Of a DNA stretch of 64,000 bases, positions 57,709 through 64,000 are shown one piece after another. Position numbers and translations under genes: made by a program. Location of the stretch: NCBI RefSeq assembly GCF_000018145.1, contig NC_009952.1, forward strand, positions 1,364,001 to 1,428,000. Reading direction: 5' to 3'. The stretch comes from Dinoroseobacter shibae DFL 12 = DSM 16493 (lineage in GTDB: Bacteria; Pseudomonadota; Alphaproteobacteria; Rhodobacterales; Rhodobacteraceae). The notes beneath the pieces are model-generated. The model did no database searches and was not told the origin of the DNA. It saw only the letters and a program-made list of their open reading frames with translations. Numbering within the stretch: the stretch's first letter is position 1; each line of letters begins with the position of its first letter.

Positions 57709-57951
57709 ATGAAGAGATTTCTGGTGGTGGGTTTGGTTTTGGCGGGGTGTGAGCCGCTGACCGACGAGGCGGGCGTGCCGCTTTTGGAGGATATCTCGCC
57801 GCGGGCCCTGGCGGCCTTGCCCGAAGGCGTGCCGCCCTCGCTGCTGATCCGGGATGGCAACGGCTGTTACGGGATCGCCATCGAGGCGACGGAGCCGCAA
57901 ACCGGTGCGCCGCTGATGGATGAGAACCAGCAGCTGATTTGCGACCCTTGA
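57709..57951 (+). CDS. small lipoprotein in pyrimidine cluster
   Basis: 80 residues. The first 14 form a lipoprotein signal with LVLAGC as lipobox, then LTDEAGVPLLEDISPRALAALPEG. The rest has two cysteines (NGCYGI, QLICDP) that could pair. No family recognised. It sits after the repeat and before the aldolase-like gene, in the same direction; whether it belongs to the pathway is unclear. Confidence 0.7.
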   Translation: MKRFLVVGLVLAGCEPLTDEAGVPLLEDISPRALAALPEGVPPSLLIRDGNGCYGIAIEATEPQTGAPLMDENQQLICDP

Positions 57952-57967
57952 GAGTTCGGAGCACAAG

Positions 57968-58711
57968 ATGAACACACAGTCCCGGATCGAAGAGACCCAG
58001 ATCCGCATCGACCTCGCGGCGGCGCTGCGCCTATCCTGCCGCGAAGGCTGGCACGAGGGGGTGGCGAACCATTTCTCGGCCGCCGTGTCGGCGGATGGGC
58101 GGCGGTTCGTGGTCAACCCGCGCTGGATGCATTGGAGCCGGGTGCGGGCCTCGGACCTGGTGCTGTGCGATGCGGATGATCCGACCACCATGGACCGCCC
58201 GGACGCGCCGGACCCCTCGGCCTGGTCGATCCACTCGGCCCTGCACCGGGAATTGCCCCAAGCCCGGGTCGCGCTGCACCTGCATCCGCCCCATGCCACG
58301 GCCCTGGCGGCCTTGAAGGACCCCACCATCCACCCGATCGACCAGGTCACCGCGCGCTGGTACAAGCGTCTGGCCTATGATCTGTCCTTCGGCGGCATCG
58401 CCACAGAAGAGGCCGAAGGCGCGCGCATCGCGGCCTCGGTCGGGGACAAGCCCGCGGTGATGATGCAGAACCACGGCGTGACCACCTTCGGCGCCACCGT
58501 GGCCGAAGCCTGGGACGCGATGTATCACCTGGAACGCGCCGCACGGACCATGGTTCTGGCCTATTCCACGGGCCAGCCGCTCGCCATCATGCCCGACGCG
58601 CTGGCCGAGGACACCGCCGCCGAATGGCAGACCTACAAGCAGGCCGAGTTCGCCCATTTCGCGGAAATGAAGCGCCTGCTCGACCGCGAGGCACCGGATT
58701 ACAAGGACTAG
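57968..58711 (+). CDS. class II aldolase/adducin family protein
   Basis: 247 residues. Metal-binding histidines in ALHLHPPHATAL and the terminal MMQNHGVTTFG block are visible, with an N-terminal RLSCREGWHEGVANHFSAAV stretch. Enzymes of this fold cleave or epimerise sugar phosphates, but some act on other carbonyls. The role within pyrimidine breakdown is not established; it may act on a semialdehyde side product. Starts 16 bases after the lipoprotein. Confidence 0.88.
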   Translation: MNTQSRIEETQIRIDLAAALRLSCREGWHEGVANHFSAAVSADGRRFVVNPRWMHWSRVRASDLVLCDADDPTTMDRPDAPDPSAWSIHSALHRELPQARVALHLHPPHATALAALKDPTIHPIDQVTARWYKRLAYDLSFGGIATEEAEGARIAASVGDKPAVMMQNHGVTTFGATVAEAWDAMYHLERAARTMVLAYSTGQPLAIMPDALAEDTAAEWQTYKQAEFAHFAEMKRLLDREAPDYKD

Positions 58712-58757
58712 CCCACCCAAAGAAGGGCCAAAACCAGAACAAGACGGGGAGACCATC

Positions 58758-60209
58758 ATGTCGACAGTCATCAAGAACGGAACCGTGGTCACCGCCGACC
58801 TGACCTACGAAGCGGAAGTGCGCGTCGAGGGGGGCAAGATCACCGAGATCGGGCAGGGCCTGTCCGGGGACACGGTGCTGGACGCGACGGGCTGCTACGT
58901 GATGCCCGGCGGGATCGACCCGCACACCCATCTGGAGATGCCCTTCATGGGCACGTACTCGTCGGACGATTTCGAGAGTGGCACGCGCGCGGCGCTCTCG
59001 GGGGGTACCACGATGGTCGTGGATTTCGCCCTGCCGAGCCCGGGGCAGGGGCTGCTCGATGCGATCCAGATGTGGGACAACAAGTCGACCCGGGCCAATT
59101 GCGACTACTCGTTCCACATGGCGATCACCTGGTGGGGGGAACAGGTCTTCAACGAGATGGAGGCGGTCACGAAGCGCGGCATCAACACGTTCAAGCATTT
59201 CATGGCCTACAAGGGCGCCCTGATGGTTAACGATGACGAGATGTTCGCCTCGTTCCGGCGCTGCGCCGAGTTGGGGGCGCTGCCGCTGGTGCATGCGGAG
59301 AACGGCGATGTGGTCGCGGATCTGCAGCAGAAATTTTTGGCCGAGGGCAATACCGGGCCCGAAGCGCACGCCTATTCCCGCCCCCCGGCGGTGGAGGGCG
59401 AGGCGACCAACCGGGCCATCATGATCGCCGACATGGCAGGCGTGCCGGTCTATATCGTGCACACCTCCTGCGAAGAGGCGCACGAGGCGATCCGGCGGGC
59501 GCGGATGCAGGGCAAGCGGGTCTATGGCGAGCCGCTGATCCAGCACCTGACCCTGGACGAGAGCGAATATGCCCATCCCGACTGGGACCATGCGGCCCGC
59601 CGGGTGATGTCGCCCCCCTTCCGCAACAAGCAGCACCAGGACTCCTTATGGAACGGTCTGGCCTCCGGCTCGCTGTCGGTGGTGGCGACGGATCACTGCG
59701 CCTTCACCACCGCGCAGAAACGCACGGGCGTTGGCGATTTCACCCAGATCCCCAATGGCACCGGCGGGCTTGAGGATCGGATGCCGATGCTCTGGACCCA
59801 CGGGGTGAATACCGGGCGGCTGACCCCGAACGAGTTCGTGGCCGTCACCTCGACCAACATCGCCAAGATCCTCAACTGCTATCCGACCAAGGGGGCGATC
59901 CTTGTCGGCGCGGATGCCGATATCGTGGTCTGGGATCCGGAGAAGGAGAAGACCATCTCTGCAGACAGCCAGCAATCCGCCATTGATTACAACGTCTTCG
60001 AGGGCAAGCATGTGAAGGGCCTGCCGCGCTACACGCTGACCCGGGGCCATGTGGCGGTGATGGATGGCGAGATTCGGACCCAGGAGGGCCACGGCAAGTT
60101 CGTCGAACGCCCGCCGGTCACCCCGGTGTCCAAGGCGCTCAGCACCTGGAAGGAGCTGACCGCCCCGCGCAAGGTGGAGCGGACCGGCATCCCCGCGAGC
60201 GGAGTGTAA
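58758..60209 (+). CDS. hydA: dihydropyrimidinase
   Basis: 483 residues, amidohydrolase superfamily. Metal ligands H56 and H58 (in PHTHLEM) and the bridging carbamylated lysine K152 (in FMAYKG). Opens 5,6-dihydrouracil/dihydrothymine to the N-carbamoyl-beta-amino acid; D-hydantoins are alternative substrates. Preceded by a GGGGAGACC ribosome site. Ends 9 bases before the ABC ATPase. Confidence 0.95.
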   Translation: MSTVIKNGTVVTADLTYEAEVRVEGGKITEIGQGLSGDTVLDATGCYVMPGGIDPHTHLEMPFMGTYSSDDFESGTRAALSGGTTMVVDFALPSPGQGLLDAIQMWDNKSTRANCDYSFHMAITWWGEQVFNEMEAVTKRGINTFKHFMAYKGALMVNDDEMFASFRRCAELGALPLVHAENGDVVADLQQKFLAEGNTGPEAHAYSRPPAVEGEATNRAIMIADMAGVPVYIVHTSCEEAHEAIRRARMQGKRVYGEPLIQHLTLDESEYAHPDWDHAARRVMSPPFRNKQHQDSLWNGLASGSLSVVATDHCAFTTAQKRTGVGDFTQIPNGTGGLEDRMPMLWTHGVNTGRLTPNEFVAVTSTNIAKILNCYPTKGAILVGADADIVVWDPEKEKTISADSQQSAIDYNVFEGKHVKGLPRYTLTRGHVAVMDGEIRTQEGHGKFVERPPVTPVSKALSTWKELTAPRKVERTGIPASGV

Positions 60210-60218
60210 TCGGCGCCG

Positions 60219-61220
60219 ATGCTCAGTCGCGAAGAAATCGACGGGTTCGACCACAGCCCAGAGCCACCGAAACCCGCGCCCGCACGCGCGCCGAAGGTCA
60301 CCCCGTCGCAGCCCCTTGCGGGGGAGGCGGACCTGGCCAGCCGCAAGGGCAATTGGCGCTACCTCGCGCCGGAGGCCGCGGCGCCCCAGGCCGACGCCGA
60401 GGCACCGGCCGCGGCGCCCGAGCCGACGCGCGCGACGGATGCGCCTGCGACCGTGATCTCGGCGCGGGATCTGGACCTGGTGTTCCAGACCAACGATGGT
60501 CCGGTTCATGCGCTGTCGGGCGTCAATCTTGAGATCGGCAAGGGCGAGTTCGTCAGCTTTATCGGCCCCTCGGGCTGCGGCAAGACCACCTTCCTGCGCG
60601 CGGTCGCAGGGCTGGAGCATCCCACGGGCGGCTCGCTCACGGTCAATGGCATGACCCCGGACGAGGCCCGGCAGGCCCGCGCCTATGGCTACGTCTTCCA
60701 GGCGGCGGGGCTTTATCCGTGGCGCACCATCGCCAAGAATATCTCCCTGCCGCTTCAGATCATGGGCTATTCCAAGGCCGATCAGGAGGCGCGCGTTGCC
60801 CGCGTGCTGGAGTTGGTGGAGTTGTCGGGCTTTGCCAAGAAATACCCCTGGCAGCTGTCGGGGGGCATGCAGCAACGCGCGTCCATCGCGCGGGCGCTGT
60901 CCTTCGATGCCGATATCCTGCTGATGGACGAACCCTTCGGAGCGTTGGACGAGATCGTGCGCGACCACCTCAACGAGCAGTTGCTCGCCCTGTGGAAGCG
61001 CACCGAGAAGACCATCGGCTTCGTCACCCATTCGATCCCCGAGGCGGTCTATCTCAGCACCAAGATCGTGGTGATGTCCCCGCGCCCGGGCCGGATCACG
61101 GATGTGATCGACAGCCCGCTCCCCCTCGACCGCCCGCTCGACATCCGCGACACGCCGGAATTCATCGAGATTGCCCACCGCGTCCGCGAGGGCCTTCGGG
61201 CGGGGCATCTGGATGAGTAG
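60219..61220 (+). CDS. ABC transporter ATPase, TauB/SsuB type, with unusual N-terminal extension
   Basis: 333 residues. The ABC domain starts near 79: Walker A GPSGCGKTT at 116-124, signature LSGGMQQR at 213-220, Walker B DILLMDEPFG, H loop VTHSIPEAV. The first 78 residues are an extension with a Pro/Ala-rich linker and the motif LAGEADLASRKGNWRY at 33-48. That motif matches two proteins of the nuo operon. Powers the two permeases downstream; substrate probably a pyrimidine or its degradation intermediate. Confidence 0.92.
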   Translation: MLSREEIDGFDHSPEPPKPAPARAPKVTPSQPLAGEADLASRKGNWRYLAPEAAAPQADAEAPAAAPEPTRATDAPATVISARDLDLVFQTNDGPVHALSGVNLEIGKGEFVSFIGPSGCGKTTFLRAVAGLEHPTGGSLTVNGMTPDEARQARAYGYVFQAAGLYPWRTIAKNISLPLQIMGYSKADQEARVARVLELVELSGFAKKYPWQLSGGMQQRASIARALSFDADILLMDEPFGALDEIVRDHLNEQLLALWKRTEKTIGFVTHSIPEAVYLSTKIVVMSPRPGRITDVIDSPLPLDRPLDIRDTPEFIEIAHRVREGLRAGHLDE

Positions 61221-61232
61221 GAGCAACCAGCA

Positions 61233-62150
61233 ATGCGCCTGATCCTGCCGGTCCTGACGGTGGTCGCGGCCCTCGTGGCGCTCTGGTATATCGCGGCGGT
61301 GCCGATGAACATCAAGGGCGTGCTGGTGGAGGCCGAGCGTGCCGGGGCCGAGGTCACGCCCCCGGGCGCGGCAGAGCGGCGGGACATGAGGAGCTTTGCC
61401 CTCGTGGCGCAAAACGGGTTTGCCATCCCGGCCACCTGGGCGCAGGAGCGGCCCCGTCTGCCTGCGCCGCACCAGGTCGCGGTCGAGCTTTGGGAGACCA
61501 CGGTCGAGAAGCGCATCACCTCGAAACGCAGCCTGATCTATCACGCCTGGATCACGCTCAGCGCCACGCTGCTGGGCTTTGCCATCGGCTCGGCGGCGGG
61601 CGTGCTGCTGGCGGTGGGGATCCTCTACAACCGGGCGATGGACATGAGCGTCATGCCCTGGGCCATCGCCTCCCAGACCATCCCGATTCTCGCCATCGCG
61701 CCCATGATCATCGTGGTTCTGAATTCCGTCGGGGTGCAGGGGCTGCTGCCCAAGGCGATGATCTCGGCCTATCTCAGTTTCTTCCCGGTGGTCGTCGGCA
61801 TGGTCAAGGGGCTGCGCAGCCCCGATGCGATGCAGCTGGACCTGCTGCGGACCTATAATGCCAGCCCGTCACAGGGCTTCTGGCTGCTGCGGCTGCCGGC
61901 CTCGATGCCCTATTTCTTCACCTCGCTGAAGATCGCCGCGGCCGCGAGCCTGGTGGGGGCCATCGTGGGCGAGCTGCCCACGGGGGCGGTGGCGGGTCTG
62001 GGCGCACGGTTGCTGGCGGGGAGCTATTACGGCCAGACCATCCAGATCTGGTCGGCCCTCTTCGGGGCGGCGATTCTCGCGGCGGTTCTGGTCGGGATCA
62101 TCGGCCTGATCCAGCGCATCACCCTCAAGCGGATGGGGCTGTCGCAATGA
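61233..62150 (+). CDS. ABC transporter permease, TauC/SsuC type (first of pair)
   Basis: 305 residues. Helix 1 at about 2-21, then a soluble, presumably periplasmic segment (about 25-95) that the second permease lacks, then the core with EAA loop LLRTYNASPSQGFWLLRLPAS. The typical SSU permease core is visible from IYHAWITLSATLLG onward. Its stop overlaps the next start by 4 bases. Confidence 0.92.
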   Translation: MRLILPVLTVVAALVALWYIAAVPMNIKGVLVEAERAGAEVTPPGAAERRDMRSFALVAQNGFAIPATWAQERPRLPAPHQVAVELWETTVEKRITSKRSLIYHAWITLSATLLGFAIGSAAGVLLAVGILYNRAMDMSVMPWAIASQTIPILAIAPMIIVVLNSVGVQGLLPKAMISAYLSFFPVVVGMVKGLRSPDAMQLDLLRTYNASPSQGFWLLRLPASMPYFFTSLKIAAAASLVGAIVGELPTGAVAGLGARLLAGSYYGQTIQIWSALFGAAILAAVLVGIIGLIQRITLKRMGLSQ

Positions 62151-63058
62151 CGGCGCTTCTGTCGCCGAAGGCCGGTCTCTGGCCGTTTGTCGCGGTGCCG
62201 TTGATCGCGGCGGTGCTGGACTGGCGGCTGGGGGTGATCCTTGCCATCTGGGCCGCGGCCTGGGCACTGAACATCCGCCTGTCGCAATCGGCCAGCCCGA
62301 CGGCAAGGACGCTGGTGCCGGTGATCTTCGGGGTCACGATCCTGGTGCTGTGGGAGGTGACCGTGCGGCTCTATGCGGTGCCCGGTGTCATCCTGCCGCC
62401 GCCCTCGGTGATCGGGGTGCGCATCGCGAACAGCCTGCCGATCCTGTGGGAGGATTTCGTGCAGACCTTCGTGAAGGGGGCGCTGTCGGGGTATGCGATG
62501 GGCGCGGTCGCGGCCTTTGCGGTCGCCATTCTGGTGGACCGCTACGATTTCCTGCGCCGGGGGCTGCTGCCGGTGGGGAATTTCATGGCGGCGCTGCCGA
62601 TCATCGGCACCGCACCCATCCTGGTGATGTGGTTCGGCTTCGATTGGGAATCCAAGGCGGCGGTGGTCGTGGTGATGGTGTTCTTCCCGATCCTGGTGAA
62701 CACGGTCGAGGGTCTGCGCAGCGCCGACCGGATGCAGCGCGACCTGATGGAGACCTATGCCGCGACCAACTGGCAAAGCCTGCTCTATCTGCGCCTGCCT
62801 GCGGCCATGCCGTTCATCTTCAACGGGTTGAAGATCGCCACGACACTTGCGCTGATCGGCGCCATCGTGGCGGAGTTCTTCGGCTCCCCGATCCGGGGCA
62901 TGGGGTTCCGGATCTCGACCTCCGTGGGACAATTGGCGCTCGATATGGTCTGGGCGCAGATCACCGTAGCCGCCCTCGCCGGGTCCGCCTTTTACGGGGC
63001 GGTGGCCCTCATCGAACGGCGCGTGACCTTCTGGCACCCGTCCGTGCGCGGGCGCTGA
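62147..63058 (+). CDS. ABC transporter permease, TauC/SsuC type (second of pair)
   Basis: 303 residues. Coupling loop DLMETYAATNWQSLLYLRLPAAMPF and six or more helices. Paralogous to the preceding permease, so the transporter is probably a heterodimer. ATGA overlap with the first permease. Confidence 0.93.
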   Translation: MTALLSPKAGLWPFVAVPLIAAVLDWRLGVILAIWAAAWALNIRLSQSASPTARTLVPVIFGVTILVLWEVTVRLYAVPGVILPPPSVIGVRIANSLPILWEDFVQTFVKGALSGYAMGAVAAFAVAILVDRYDFLRRGLLPVGNFMAALPIIGTAPILVMWFGFDWESKAAVVVVMVFFPILVNTVEGLRSADRMQRDLMETYAATNWQSLLYLRLPAAMPFIFNGLKIATTLALIGAIVAEFFGSPIRGMGFRISTSVGQLALDMVWAQITVAALAGSAFYGAVALIERRVTFWHPSVRGR

Positions 63059-63331
63059 AGCGCAACGCCGAAGGCCCCCGACACAGACGCGCAGCCGGGG
63101 AGACCCGCAGCCTGTGCGCGCCTGTCCGGGGCTGGGCAGGAGGCGCGCGCTCGACGGATGCAAAAGTCGCGCTCGGTGCGGTCAATCCATGCCCACCCCA
63201 GGCGCGATTATCGAATTTTCATCCGATCGCGTGCGGCTCTGCTGGCCTTTCTTGTCCCCATGGTCAGAATATCCCCGGAGCCCGCAGCATAGCGGGACGG
63301 GAAACCACGAATCACAACGGGAGTTACCAGT
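63059..63331 (+). other. permease to binding-protein gap
   Basis: 273 bases without a convincing gene. A short stem CCCGC/GCGGG is at 63281-63285 and 63292-63296, just before a CGGGAG ribosome site for the binding protein. The gap could hold a separate promoter for the binding-protein gene. Confidence 0.4.
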
Positions 63332-64000
63332 ATGAAATCGACGATGATCGGATTGGGGATCGCCGCCCTTGTGGGGGCAGGCGCCGCGCAAGCCGCGGAC
63401 GAGGTGAAGCTGCAACTGAAATGGGTCACCCAGGCCCAGTTCGCAGGCTATTACGTGGCGCTCGACAAGGGGTTCTACGAGGAGGAGAACCTCGACGTGA
63501 CGATCCTGCCGGGCGGGCCGGACATCGCGCCGACACAGGTGCTCGCCGGGGGCGGCGCGGATGTCACCGTCGAGTGGATGCCTGCCGCGCTCGCCGCCCG
63601 GGAAAAGGGCCTGCCGCTGGTCAATATCGCCCAGCCGTTCAAATCGTCGGGCATGATGCTGACCTGCTGGAAGGATGCCGGGATCGAGACGCCCGCCGAC
63701 CTGTCCAACCGGACCCTGGGCGTGTGGTTCTTTGGCAACGAGTTTCCGTTCATGTCCTGGATGAGCCAGCTCGGCATCTCCACCGAGGGCAAGTCCGAAA
63801 CCGGGGTCGAGGTGCTCAAGCAGGGCTTCAATGTCGACCCGCTCCTGCAACGGCAGGCGGACTGTATCTCCACCATGACCTATAACGAATACTGGCAGGT
63901 GATCGATGCGGGCGTGGACCCGGACGAACTGGTCACCTTCAAGTACGAGGACCAGGGCGTCGCGACGCTGGAAGACGGGCTCTACGTGCTGGAAGAGAAT
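63332..64000 (+). CDS. ABC transporter substrate-binding protein, NMT1/THI5-like, cut by window end
   Basis: The first 223 residues are in the window. Signal peptide (1-21, ending AQA), then VKLQLKWVTQAQFAGYYVALDKGFYEEENLDV and GGPDIAPTQVLAGGGADVTVEW, the NMT1/SsuA-like pattern for pyrimidine precursors, hydantoins or sulfonates. The stop is beyond 64000. Completes the importer with the ATPase and permeases before it. Confidence 0.93.
   Translation, partial: MKSTMIGLGIAALVGAGAAQAADEVKLQLKWVTQAQFAGYYVALDKGFYEEENLDVTILPGGPDIAPTQVLAGGGADVTVEWMPAALAAREKGLPLVNIAQPFKSSGMMLTCWKDAGIETPADLSNRTLGVWFFGNEFPFMSWMSQLGISTEGKSETGVEVLKQGFNVDPLLQRQADCISTMTYNEYWQVIDAGVDPDELVTFKYEDQGVATLEDGLYVLEEN

Overview
The window is GC-rich alphaproteobacterial chromosome, most likely Rhodobacterales (Roseobacter/Rhodobacter group). 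The grounds are a nuo operon filled with small extra genes of the DUF5337 and DUF5333 type, a VPLPA-type CTERM sorting tail, two copies of a Rhodobacteraceae-style intergenic repeat, and the general gene content. I see no tRNA, rRNA, CRISPR array, transposase or prophage gene.

Layout. (1) 1-20286: respiratory complex I operon, entered inside nuoD and running nuoE-F-G-H-I-J-K-L-M-N on the plus strand. Up to twelve small or unrelated genes sit between the nuo genes, many joined by ATGA/GTGA stop-start overlaps. The strand continues without a clear break into birA, coaX and an RNase J gene. (2) 20375-25262: a DEAD-box helicase on the minus strand, then a visibly AT-richer island with a TPR protein and a divergent exported von Willebrand A protein that ends in a CTERM tail. 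(3) 25301-32553: mixed housekeeping and accessory genes: prfC, a SnoaL-like protein, a double universal stress protein, an atypical SDR, a sodium/solute symporter, an orphan iron-type ABC ATPase and a YafY-type regulator with a clean inverted repeat just upstream. (4) 32711-40205: tatABC coupled to a DUF815 ATPase, a retropepsin-like membrane protease, MarC, an ABC-F protein, ndk, a lipoprotein, a TfoX C-terminal-domain protein and an unlisted 39-residue peptide. (5) 40206-47860: a carbohydrate ABC-import operon whose built-in enzyme is a GH63/mannosylglycerate-hydrolase-like glycosidase; one permease carries a DUF11-like Ig domain. (6) 47909-50825: a Zn-ribbon/OB protein, a two-domain SnoaL-like protein and a GlcD-type FAD oxidase. 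(7) 50918-64000: a reductive pyrimidine degradation cluster: PreT/PreA dihydropyrimidine dehydrogenase, RutR-like TetR regulator, beta-alanine-type aminotransferase, beta-ureidopropionase-type hydrolase, class II aldolase, dihydropyrimidinase and a TauABC/NMT1-type ABC importer cut off by the window end.

How they work together. The nuo genes build the proton-pumping NADH:quinone oxidoreductase. The pyrimidine cluster contains the steps uracil/thymine to dihydropyrimidine to N-carbamoyl-beta-amino acid to beta-amino acid to semialdehyde, plus uptake and a regulator. The sugar operon would import and hydrolyse a glycoside, possibly the compatible solutes glucosylglycerate or mannosylglycerate.

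The most unusual signal is a short sequence module (LxGxAxLAxRKGxWxY, after a proline/alanine-rich linker) that occurs in NuoE, in a small membrane protein encoded next to nuoE, and about 58 kb away in the N-terminal extension of the pyrimidine-cluster ABC ATPase. The first two of these also share a nearly identical C-terminal helix-hairpin-helix domain.
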